Below, one piece after another: positions 57,152-64,000 of a stretch of DNA of 64,000 nucleotides. Location of the stretch: the NCBI GenBank assembly GCA_024234995.1, contig JACKNF010000004.1, forward strand, positions 124,001 through 188,000. Reading direction: 5' to 3'. A program made the translations under genes and the position numbers. The notes below the pieces were generated by a model. It made no database searches. It saw only the letters and a list, made by a program, of their open reading frames with translations, and was not told the origin of the DNA. Position 1 is the first letter of the stretch; each line of letters begins with the position of its first letter. This stretch comes from Gammaproteobacteria bacterium (GTDB lineage: Bacteria; Pseudomonadota; Gammaproteobacteria; Competibacterales; Competibacteraceae).

Positions 57152-58750
57152 TTATGCTCCTCGCAGAGGCTGGAGATAGAGATTCTCTAAAAAGCGCGTG
57201 TCAAAATCAGGACAGTGCGACAGATTGATAATCTTGGCTCGATCAACAAGGCGCTGCAAACGCTCACCAGTACCCGGTGACAATAGCGCGTCCTCGCATC
57301 CAGACAAGGCGGTATTTCCACACAGTTCAACCCGCTCTGGAGGAATGTTGGGTAATAGTCCGATATCTTGAGCATTGAGAACATTTAAGGTGCCGCCAAA
57401 CGCACCTGAAATACAGATACGCTGCACCTCTTCATACCTCATGCCGGCATTCGCCAGTAAAGCCTGTATGCCCGCACCAATCGCTGCCTTAGCGCGCTGA
57501 AACATGTCCACATCCCTTTTCGTCAAGACAATACCGGGCTCACTCCGGATAAGCATGAATCCCTCTTTGGGAACAGAGAGCGCAAACTGACCCTTAGGAG
57601 TGAGGGCACCCGATCTGACCAGGCAGGTGATCAGATCCACTAAACCTGAACCACAAATACCACGCGGCTTATCGCCGGCAATCACCGCATAATCCCATAG
57701 GCCATCTTGCAGGGTGACATGATAGATGGCCCCCGGTTCAGCAGGCAGGCCGCAACGGATGCCGCTGCCCTCAAACGCCGGACCTCCCGCCGCTGAAGTC
57801 ACCCATAGAACGGCTCCATCCCATAGAGCGATCTCAGAATTGGTTCCAAAATCAATAAATAGGCTTCCACCTTTATCTTCCATCAGGCGGGTCGTAATCA
57901 CACCGGCCAGCAGATCAGAACCGACAAAACCGGCAAGAGGGGGGATAACCTCGATCTTAGCCTGGGGATGAATGTTCCATGCGATGGACCAACTTACCGG
58001 ATCGTCTGGCAGACAATCAATAACATTGAACCAGTGGCTGGGTTGCAGCAGCAAATCAAAATTCCTTTCTGATATCAGCGCCAACATGGCGGTATTCCCT
58101 ACTAACGTTAGACGCACTACTTGCTGAAGGTTGATCCCTTCCCGAATGGCAATGTCCCACAGTGCTTCGCCAATGGCGGCAATAGCCCATTGGCTCATTG
58201 CCCGTGCTTGTGCCGGAGATTCCGATGCAGCTACCAGACGGGTGATGACATCGGAACCCGCTGTCATCTGCGGATTCAGACCCCAGCGCTCAGCCAGCCA
58301 GCAGCCGCTGGAAAGCTCATAGAGTGAAATCCGGATATGGGTCGTTCCCAAATCCACAGCAACGCCATAGGGCTTATTAACCGATTGCGGCAGCTCATTC
58401 AACGGGAAAGGGTTCTTGCGCCGTTTCCCCTGACCGTCCAGGCGTCTCCAGGGGGATTTCGGTGCCAGCGCCAGGATCACGATATCCAGGCTATGCCGTG
58501 GTATGACCTGGCATGCCAGGCGAACACCTTGCGCCAATTGCGCATCACCCAGATGAATACTCTCAGCGAAAGTCGGCGCACCGGCTTCCCCAGATTCAAT
58601 GCGTACCAGGCAAAGCCCGCAGGCGCCGCTTCCCCGGCATCCCGAACGAACCTGGATATCAGTGGCGTCCAGGATACGGCGTAGAGACGGACCCGGAATG
58701 AAAGAGAGATACCGTACCCCTGCTTCGAACTTGACGGTCAGCGTAGGCAA
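57152..58750 (-). CDS. corrinoid activation protein, ferredoxin-ASKHA fusion (RACo/RamA-like, DUF4445)
   Basis: A 532-residue protein. Residues 1-95 are a [2Fe-2S] ferredoxin domain (VRSGCRGSGACGLCLV and RLACQV supply four Cys). The rest is an ASKHA ATPase (YGVAVDLGTTHIRISLYEL, LFIDFGTNSEIALWDG, SAAGGPAFEGSGIRCG, ICGSGLVDLI). RACo-type proteins use ATP to reactivate Co(II) corrinoid to Co(I). Start TTG at 58750, with GGAG 12 bases upstream overlapping the stop of the methyltransferase gene. It should reactivate the corrinoid protein encoded upstream. Confidence 0.92.
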   Translation of the reverse strand: MPTLTVKFEAGVRYLSFIPGPSLRRILDATDIQVRSGCRGSGACGLCLVRIESGEAGAPTFAESIHLGDAQLAQGVRLACQVIPRHSLDIVILALAPKSPWRRLDGQGKRRKNPFPLNELPQSVNKPYGVAVDLGTTHIRISLYELSSGCWLAERWGLNPQMTAGSDVITRLVAASESPAQARAMSQWAIAAIGEALWDIAIREGINLQQVVRLTLVGNTAMLALISERNFDLLLQPSHWFNVIDCLPDDPVSWSIAWNIHPQAKIEVIPPLAGFVGSDLLAGVITTRLMEDKGGSLFIDFGTNSEIALWDGAVLWVTSAAGGPAFEGSGIRCGLPAEPGAIYHVTLQDGLWDYAVIAGDKPRGICGSGLVDLITCLVRSGALTPKGQFALSVPKEGFMLIRSEPGIVLTKRDVDMFQRAKAAIGAGIQALLANAGMRYEEVQRICISGAFGGTLNVLNAQDIGLLPNIPPERVELCGNTALSGCEDALLSPGTGERLQRLVDRAKIINLSHCPDFDTRFLENLYLQPLRGA

Positions 58751-58753
58751 AGG

Positions 58754-59767
58754 CTATTTCTCCTGGCGGGCTGCAGTAACCATAGCGGCGATGTTTTCCG
58801 GTTTTGATTCCGGGGGAATCTCATAACCCGATGAAAGAATGAATCCTCCGCGATTTGCGAATAGCTTCAGTAACCGGGATGATTCAGCGGCAATCTCTTC
58901 TGGCGCCGCCTCGATATAAGCCAGCGGCTTGATATTGCCATTCAGGCAGGTCTGAGGGAGCGCCTGCATGGCGTCCAGGGGATCCACGCAGAAATCGATA
59001 TTAGCCAGATCCACACGGGCTTGAGGATAGAGATGCAGAATGGGCGTCACCGGCCCGGCCGTATGCAGCCAGTTGGCTGCGGACCCTGCCTGCTTGAAGG
59101 CGGTAAACACCTGGTTAAGAGAAGGAAGCACGAACTCCCGATAGAATGGAGCGGGAATGACATCGGGCGAAGCCGAGGGCTCGAAAACCATCGGTAGATG
59201 CGCACCGGCCTCGATTTGCGCGACCCCGAAGCGCACAGCGATCTTTGTTGCAAAACCGAGCAGATGGGCAAATTGTTCAGGCTCATCAATTGCCAGATAG
59301 AGAGCTGCCTCGATACCCAGCAATTGAGTAGCCAGCGTCATCGGTCCCAGCACGCAGCCAACAACCAACACGCTATCACCCACTTCCTGCCGTAAAATCC
59401 GCACCGCTTTCAGCAATTCCGGCATCCGCCCAGCCTGCCAGGGATTGGGTAGCAAAAGGGTATTCAGATCAGTGCCGTCCGCCAATACGTAGGATTTGAC
59501 GACCGGATATTGGTCAGTCCGGTAGGTTAGGATCGAGCCTGTTGCCTCCGTTTCCACATTGGCATCCATCAAAGCGAAAACAGCATCATAGCCATAGAAT
59601 TGGAGCGCCTGTAACTGGCAGCGTGCCAGCAACTCGCCATTCCGGGCATAATCACCCAGCGCAACTCCCGCTAAGATAGCGGCATGACCAAACACTTGAG
59701 CTATGACCGGCACGCGGTCTGGCTGCTTGAAATTTAAGGCGGCCTTGATCCGTTCAAGGCTATTCAT
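58754..59767 (-). CDS. uroporphyrinogen-decarboxylase-family methyltransferase (MtaA/MtbA-like)
   Basis: A 337-residue protein of the UROD fold used by methylcobamide:CoM methyltransferases and corrinoid demethylases. NFKQPDRVPVIAQVFGHAAI starts it, then GCVLGPMTLATQLLGIEAAL, FEPSASPDVIPAPFYREFVL, NWLHTAGPVTPILHLYPQAR (His, zinc site region) and the C-terminal NRGGFILSSGYEIPPESKPE, with Gly-Cys at VVGCVLGP. The ATG at 59767 overlaps the corrinoid-protein stop by 8 bp. It probably transfers a methyl group between the corrinoid protein and an acceptor; since this looks like a non-methanogen, the acceptor is unlikely to be coenzyme M. Confidence 0.88.
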   Translation of the reverse strand: MNSLERIKAALNFKQPDRVPVIAQVFGHAAILAGVALGDYARNGELLARCQLQALQFYGYDAVFALMDANVETEATGSILTYRTDQYPVVKSYVLADGTDLNTLLLPNPWQAGRMPELLKAVRILRQEVGDSVLVVGCVLGPMTLATQLLGIEAALYLAIDEPEQFAHLLGFATKIAVRFGVAQIEAGAHLPMVFEPSASPDVIPAPFYREFVLPSLNQVFTAFKQAGSAANWLHTAGPVTPILHLYPQARVDLANIDFCVDPLDAMQALPQTCLNGNIKPLAYIEAAPEEIAAESSRLLKLFANRGGFILSSGYEIPPESKPENIAAMVTAARQEK

Positions 59768-60404
59768 GGCGCACCCCAACGATCTGATCCAGATAATGCA
59801 GGCCGTCGAAAGCACTCTGGGCGATGAAATCAACCTTCAGGCTTTCAGCGGTAGCCTGCTTCAATGCCGCTCCTCCGGCGATCACCTTGATATGCCCCAG
59901 TCCTCGCTCGGCCATTTTGTCCTTCATCTGAAGCACCTGAGGAATAATAGTGGTGATCAAGCCACTGATTCCGGCAGCCACAGGCGCTTCCTGCTCTACA
60001 GCATCAATTAACCTTTCCAGGGAACAATCCTTACCGCAGTCCACCACCCGGTATCCTTTTGCGGTCAAGACCATTTTAAAGATGTTCTTTCCCAGATCAT
60101 GCACATCGCCCTCCAGAGTGCCAATCACCACAGCCGCCTTGGTCTGAGGTGGTAGCGCGCCTAATGGATAAAGTACCTTCATCACCCCGGTTGCTGCGCG
60201 TCCACACAGCATGATTTCCAGCAAATTGAACTGCTCCACCGTGCATTTGGCATCCAGCTGGGTCATCGCAGCTTCCACGCCACCGGTGATAATCTGCCTG
60301 CGCTGGACACCGGCTTCACGGAGTTTCCTGACCTCGATAATGGCCTGGGCTTGATCACCATCGAGCAAAGCTTTTACCAATAGATCCATCATTGAGTCAT
60401 TCAT
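59760..60404 (-). CDS. corrinoid (B12)-binding methyltransferase protein (MtbC-like)
   Basis: A 214-residue protein. Residues 1-85 form the four-helix cap (MDLLVKALLDGDQAQAIIEV), residues 90-210 the Rossmann B12-binding domain with GDVHDLGKNIF (DxHxxG, lower axial His), GYRVVDCGKDC, AGISGLITTIIPQVLQMKD and VIAGGAALKQATAE. It is the methyl carrier of the operon. The start at 60404 opens the four-gene unit: corrinoid protein, methyltransferase, activase, diguanylate cyclase. The substrate-specific first methyltransferase (such as MttB or MtaB) is not seen here. Confidence 0.92.
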   Translation of the reverse strand: MNDSMMDLLVKALLDGDQAQAIIEVRKLREAGVQRRQIITGGVEAAMTQLDAKCTVEQFNLLEIMLCGRAATGVMKVLYPLGALPPQTKAAVVIGTLEGDVHDLGKNIFKMVLTAKGYRVVDCGKDCSLERLIDAVEQEAPVAAGISGLITTIIPQVLQMKDKMAERGLGHIKVIAGGAALKQATAESLKVDFIAQSAFDGLHYLDQIVGVRHE

Positions 60405-60907
60405 TGTTCCGGTACCCAGATTACCAAACCAGCAGTGATTGCTTAGTTCTTCATTTTTGATTTAAAAGAATTTTTGAGTCTCTCAATTCTCCAATATTGT
60501 CGCAGGAAAGAATCTTCATGGCGATCTATTCCCTCAGGAAGTTTGCGCCATTCTGGCAAGACCACAATTCCACCTGTACTGTGGGGCCGATCACAGTGCT
60601 GCCGGCAAGGCATTTGAACCAAATGCAGATCACGCGCAAGAAAAGACCTTTAAGTATCGAGAGCATGATCCAGAAAAGCGTATGGAAATTATTTCCCATG
60701 ACTATAACATTCAATAGTTTTATGGCTTTACTTCTCATGATGTGAGGCATAGCATCGGCCTAGCCATGGAAGGTTCCTTGGATTTGATTTTCCAGGACCT
60801 GCCCAGAAGCAGGTTGATGCAGGTTGATAATGCGGAACCGGACGCATGAATCCTTCCGCAGTACTAACCGGTTGACTCTTGCCGCGGTAGAGGAGAAGGA
60901 GAGCAAG
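60405..60907. other. intergenic region between divergent units
   Basis: About 500 bp. It should contain the leftward promoter of the corrinoid operon and the rightward promoter of the small membrane protein. There is no cobalamin riboswitch (no B12 box). The ORFs present are short and lack ribosome sites. GGAGAAGGAGAGC at 60894-60905 is the ribosome site for the next gene. Confidence 0.55.
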
Positions 60908-61420
60908 ATGAAGCGCATCTATTTTTTGGTCCCTCAAACGGAGGTGGCGAAAAAGATCGTGGATGAATTATTGCTCGCACGGATTGAAGAGCGGCACATC
61001 CACATCCTGGCGAAGCAAGGTACGCCGCTTGAGCATCTGCCGGTGGCTTCGTTCCTCCAGAGAAGTGACTTTATCCCCGCGATGGAGCGGGGTCTGGCAG
61101 TTGGCGGCTCGTTTGGCGCCTTGGCAGGATTAGTTGCTGTGGCGCTGACTTCGATGAGTCTCGTGGTCGCCGGAGGCGGGATCGTCTTAGCCAGCAGTCT
61201 AGCGGGTGCCGGTATTGGAGCGTGGTTGAGCGGAATGATCGGTCTCAGCGTTGACAATACACGGCTGAAGCAATTTGAGACCGCAATCGAGCAGGGTGAA
61301 CTGCTGATGATGATCGATGTACCGCGTAATCGGGTTGATGAGATCACCGCCCTCGTGGCGACGCACCATCCCGAGGCGCACCCCGAAGGCACGGAACCGA
61401 CCATTCCCGCTTTCCCATAA
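60908..61420 (+). CDS. small membrane protein with glycine-rich helices, DUF1269-like
   Basis: A 170-residue protein. After a soluble N-terminus (YFLVPQTEVAKKIVDELLLA) come two glycine-rich hydrophobic stretches (GLAVGGSFGALAGLVAVALT, LASSLAGAGIGAWLSGMIGL), then a soluble end with ELLMMIDVPRNRVDEI. The general layout is like proteins of the DUF1269 or general-stress membrane protein type. A strong GGAGAAGGAG precedes the ATG at 60908. Function unknown. Confidence 0.75.
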   Translation: MKRIYFLVPQTEVAKKIVDELLLARIEERHIHILAKQGTPLEHLPVASFLQRSDFIPAMERGLAVGGSFGALAGLVAVALTSMSLVVAGGGIVLASSLAGAGIGAWLSGMIGLSVDNTRLKQFETAIEQGELLMMIDVPRNRVDEITALVATHHPEAHPEGTEPTIPAFP

Positions 61421-61576
61421 CCGCAACCTCTAGCGATCGGCAGTACGTGCCCTTAGGTCATTGAATCTGCATTCAGACTTTGGGCACGCCTGATGAATGG
61501 TTTCCACCGATGAGGCCCCAGCAAGCGCTTTTTGCAACAAGCGGATGGCGCTGATTCCCCTGGTGCAATACCACCA

Positions 61577-62515
61577 TCAATCAGCTATTGATTCTCCATC
61601 ATTTTTTATTTGCGATAGCCGGTCGATTACCAGCACAGCGACGAAGCCAGCAACCATCAACAGTATCGATAGTAACACCGTGCTATTAAGGCTGTCCGGC
61701 AGCTCCGGAGTCGAGCCGAGTAAGCGCTGTTTTCCACTCACTTCCACATAGACCCTATTCTGAAATGGCCAAATCAGCCACAGCGTGCCGATCAGGATTC
61801 CGATGATCACCGTAATGGTCCCCTGGCGATAGACCCGCAGTAACCATTCCAGAAAACGGCTGAACAGCGCCAGCCCGGTGGCGACCCCCAGAGCAAAGGG
61901 AATGATGACCGTGAAGCGGAAATGTCCCAGAGCGTCAAAGATGTAAGCGTATTTGCCAAGAATCAGAAGGATGAAGGAACCAGAGATGCCTGGCAAAATC
62001 ATGGCAGTGATCGCCAGCGCACCGCTCAGAAAGATGAACCAAGCAGCATCCGGCGTGGTAGTCGGAACCAGGTTAACCACCACCAACCCAAGGAAGGTGC
62101 CCGCGATCAATTGCACCCAGCGCATCCCGGACCATTGCGGTATATGCCTAAGCAACACAATGGCCGAACTAACAATCAGACCGAAAAACAAGCCGTAGAT
62201 CAGTTCCGGATCAGTCTCCAGATAACCGGGTAAGGATACGACCCGGGTAAAAAAGAGCAACGCAGCAAAAATCCCGGTACCCAGCGGCAATAAAAAACCA
62301 AAGTGCGGATAAGTCAACGCTCCTTTCACATCGAAGCGCATCAACATACGCAACCAAACCAGATCGAATGAGTTAATCGCTGCCAGCAACCGGGGATATA
62401 TGCCCAGGATGAAGGCCATCGTTCCACCGCTTACGCCAGGTATCACATCGGCGCTGCCCATGCAGAACCCTTTGGCCGCAATAATCGCAGTTTCTTTATT
62501 AATATTTAGCTTCAT
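61577..62515 (-). CDS. DUF368 membrane protein (PopT-type undecaprenyl-phosphate transporter)
   Basis: A 312-residue protein with eight or nine helices. KGFCMGSADVIPGVSGGTMA at the start and MILPGISGSFILLILGKYAY in the middle are the two inverted-repeat DUF368 motifs. Members in Vibrio and Staphylococcus (PopT) have been shown to help recycle undecaprenyl phosphate across the membrane, the lipid carrier used by cell wall and polysaccharide synthesis. It is complete and stands alone, convergent with the small membrane protein. Confidence 0.9.
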   Translation of the reverse strand: MKLNINKETAIIAAKGFCMGSADVIPGVSGGTMAFILGIYPRLLAAINSFDLVWLRMLMRFDVKGALTYPHFGFLLPLGTGIFAALLFFTRVVSLPGYLETDPELIYGLFFGLIVSSAIVLLRHIPQWSGMRWVQLIAGTFLGLVVVNLVPTTTPDAAWFIFLSGALAITAMILPGISGSFILLILGKYAYIFDALGHFRFTVIIPFALGVATGLALFSRFLEWLLRVYRQGTITVIIGILIGTLWLIWPFQNRVYVEVSGKQRLLGSTPELPDSLNSTVLLSILLMVAGFVAVLVIDRLSQIKNDGESIAD

Positions 62516-62901
62516 AAAGGGTGTGTACTTTCACTTGGTTGTCCGGAAAGTCATTTCCTGTGGAGGCGCTTAACATGCGTTTCAAGCCTTAAATACGCTA
62601 TTGCGCAGATCAACTTCACCGGTGGCTGGGATGTGCAGCTACCCATGGATCAGGCATTTCTCAACGCAAATCTCAGCGAGGATCGCAGTGCAGCATTCCA
62701 CCCTGTCGAGCGGGGTGGAAACATCGAAGGGCACGATTCTGGCCAATGGACCCGATTCAAGAGCATTCAATCTAGATAATTATACAGCGTATCGCCATTC
62801 TTTGAGCTTTTCTGGCCGCGCGGATCTCAGCCCCGCCCCCCTCTCTCGATTCATGAAAGAGGGGTGTTGTAGATCGGGTTGATGGAGACAACCTCGTCTC
62901 A
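62516..62901. other. intergenic stretch with one hairpin
   Basis: About 385 bp without a supported gene. A hairpin with arms CCCCTCT (62838-62844) and AGAGGGG (62858-62864) lies 38 bp beyond the stop of the leftward partial gene and may terminate it; there is no clear T-run. Confidence 0.45.
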
Positions 62902-64000
62902 CTAAGGAACATTATACTTACTAATCACGAAGTTCTGGTGCGGTTCGGCCCATTGCACAACCACACTTTGGCCGTCATGCGGGAAATCCGGCAACGAGTA
63001 TTGACCACTGACTCCTTGCAGAAACTCCACTCCCAATGTAGTCACGTTGAAGCTCACGCTGGCGAATTCCATACCATCCACGAAGGCTCGTAGCCGGTGA
63101 GTGCCTGTTCCTAAGGCATTCCAGTTAAACGTGTAGCCGAACCCGTTATTGTCATCGCCACAAACCCCGATGGTATCCTTGCGCGTCGTGCCGTAAGCAA
63201 CTTGCTGTAGTTCTCCATCATTAATTTGCACCGTCACGTTGTTCGCCTCACAAATCCAACCCCGAATCAGGCCGATCCCGCTTTCAAAAGAGCCTTGTTG
63301 CGGGCTTTCCAAATAAGCGGACGGTGAGGCCAGTGGAACCGCGACACCAGCTTGCGCACTGATTGAATTCTGACTGGCGCCGGCAATCACGAAATTCTGA
63401 TGGGGTTCGGACCAGCGCACGGTTACGCTGGCATTGGCCTGAGGGAAGTCCTGTAACACGTATTCTCCGCTGACCCCACGCAGGAAATCCTCGCCCAAGG
63501 CCGTCACATTGAAAGTGACGTTGGCGAATTCCCGGTCATCGGCGAAGGCGCGCAAACGATGGGTACCCGCACCCAAGACGTTCCAATTAAAGGTGTAGCC
63601 AAACCCGTTATCGTCATCGCCGCAGACTTCCACCGTGTCCTTGCGCGTTGTGCCATAGGCCACCTGATGCCGTTCTCCATCATCAATCTGCATCTCTACG
63701 GTGTTCGCGTTGCAAACCCAACCCCGGATCAGGCCGATTCCGCTCTCGAACGAGCTTTGTTGCGGACTTTCCAGATAGGCTCTTTGAGCGCCCCCGCACG
63801 CAGTCCCTGCAAACGGCAACGTATCCGGGATGATTTGAATACCGGTGGTATAGACCTGATCGGGATTGGCTGGCTCAAGGCCGGCGGCTTCAAAAGTGGC
63901 CTCGATCAGGAAAGCCGTCCAGCCAGCCGCGGGCTTTTGGACCGTACCCGCATAGGTGCCGTTGGCTTCGCGGGTCAAAATCTGCGAAGTCCATGCCGCG
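62902..64000 (-). CDS. C-terminal part of a PhoPQ-activated-pathogenicity-related-like protein with tandem repeat domain (partial)
   Basis: At least 365 residues; the gene runs off the right edge and its start is outside the window. The first part (REANGTYAGTVQKPAAGWTA, FLIEATFEAAG, VYTTGIQIIPDTLPFAG) resembles the C-terminus of PhoPQ-activated pathogenicity-related (PqaA-like) proteins. Then two repeats of about 140 residues follow, each with LESPQQxSFESGIGLIRGW, two Cys (GWVC..., VCGDDDN), NGFGYTFNWN, HRLRAFxD and a second beta module ending WSEPHQNFVI. The repeats have the look of extracellular carbohydrate-binding or cell-surface modules. It is presumably secreted, which the missing N-terminus would show. 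Confidence 0.7.
   Translation of the reverse strand, partial: AAWTSQILTREANGTYAGTVQKPAAGWTAFLIEATFEAAGLEPANPDQVYTTGIQIIPDTLPFAGTACGGAQRAYLESPQQSSFESGIGLIRGWVCNANTVEMQIDDGERHQVAYGTTRKDTVEVCGDDDNGFGYTFNWNVLGAGTHRLRAFADDREFANVTFNVTALGEDFLRGVSGEYVLQDFPQANASVTVRWSEPHQNFVIAGASQNSISAQAGVAVPLASPSAYLESPQQGSFESGIGLIRGWICEANNVTVQINDGELQQVAYGTTRKDTIGVCGDDNNGFGYTFNWNALGTGTHRLRAFVDGMEFASVSFNVTTLGVEFLQGVSGQYSLPDFPHDGQSVVVQWAEPHQNFVISKYNVP
62905..63783. repeat. tandem duplication in the partial surface-protein gene
   Basis: Two copies of a roughly 420-450-bp unit, at about 63330-63783 and 62905-63322, encode matching protein domains (LESPQQSSFESGIGLIRGWV and LESPQQGSFESGIGLIRGWI; TTRKDTVEVCGDDDNGFGYT and TTRKDTIGVCGDDNNGFGYT). 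About three quarters of residues match by eye, so the duplication is not recent. Confidence 0.85.

Noticed and set aside
60405..60500. Cobalamin riboswitch upstream of the corrinoid operon
   Set aside because: No B12 box (GCCACTG-type) or adjoining helices on the minus strand.
60497..60745. 82-codon plus-strand ORF between the corrinoid operon and the small membrane protein
   Set aside because: Weak composition, no conserved features, and a competing minus-strand frame of similar size; not enough to call a gene.

Overview
The window looks like chromosomal DNA of an environmental gammaproteobacterium with about 50-58 % GC. The mix of a DUF3141/PHA-synthase-like protein next to phosphate acetyltransferase and FabI, a PPK2 polyphosphate kinase next to glutamate decarboxylase, Mrp-type antiporter genes, RND efflux genes and c-di-GMP proteins would suit a storage-polymer organism such as the Competibacteraceae. 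That placement is inference from gene content; no rRNA, tRNA or single-copy marker phylogeny is available here.

Layout. (1) 0-8 kb, minus strand: a tightly overlapping sensory operon, with a lipoprotein ABC-type binding protein (no permease beside it), a 1171-aa hybrid histidine kinase, a REC-histidine kinase and a REC-GGDEF-EAL response regulator. (2) 8-12.4 kb: exopolysaccharide genes, with an O-antigen-ligase-like membrane protein, two glycosyltransferases and an initiating sugar transferase fused to a STAS domain. (3) 13-20 kb: copper/silver efflux cusBA and remnants of a MaoC-like dehydratase and an alpha-carbonic anhydrase, all on the minus strand and peppered with single-base indels. 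(4) 20.5-23.8 kb, plus strand: an unusual three-gene module of a J-domain/kinase-like protein (reconstructed across frameshifts), a von Willebrand A protein and a divergent adenylosuccinate synthetase paralogue. (5) 23.9-30 kb: an inverted pair of consensus DnaA boxes, then a nest of four insertion sequences inserted into one another; a short lysine-rich ORF is cut by the first. (6) 30.3-32.4 kb: thiC under a TPP riboswitch. (7) 32.4-39.5 kb: a SHOCT protein, a seven-gene Mrp-type antiporter operon, a cupin protein, a START-like protein and a tRNA-dihydrouridine synthase. (8) 39.7-43.4 kb: a Tat-exported superoxide dismutase and an apparent gadB-unknown-ppk2 operon. (9) 43.7-49.5 kb: DUF3141 protein, phosphate acetyltransferase, a 35-codon stub of acetate kinase, an exported protein, FabI and a coiled-coil protein. 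(10) 49.7-55.6 kb: an intact RND tripartite pump. (11) 55.7-60.4 kb: a corrinoid methyltransferase operon ending in a GAF-PAS-GGDEF protein. (12) 60.9-64 kb: a small membrane protein, a DUF368 protein and the C-terminal part of a PhoPQ-activated-pathogenicity-related-like protein carrying a tandem 140-residue repeat.

How the parts fit. The first 12 kb reads as a signal-to-exopolysaccharide axis: ligand binding protein, kinases, c-di-GMP phosphodiesterase and polysaccharide assembly genes. A second c-di-GMP enzyme ends the corrinoid operon. The most novel-looking element is the J-domain/kinase-like + vWA + PurA-paralogue cassette beside the IS nest.

Quality caveat. Indels are confined to about 14.4-21.0 kb and 24-30 kb, while genes of over 1000 codons elsewhere are clean. 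Between the indels the frames stay open and motifs are conserved, so the breaks are either recent or consensus errors; the sequence alone cannot decide.
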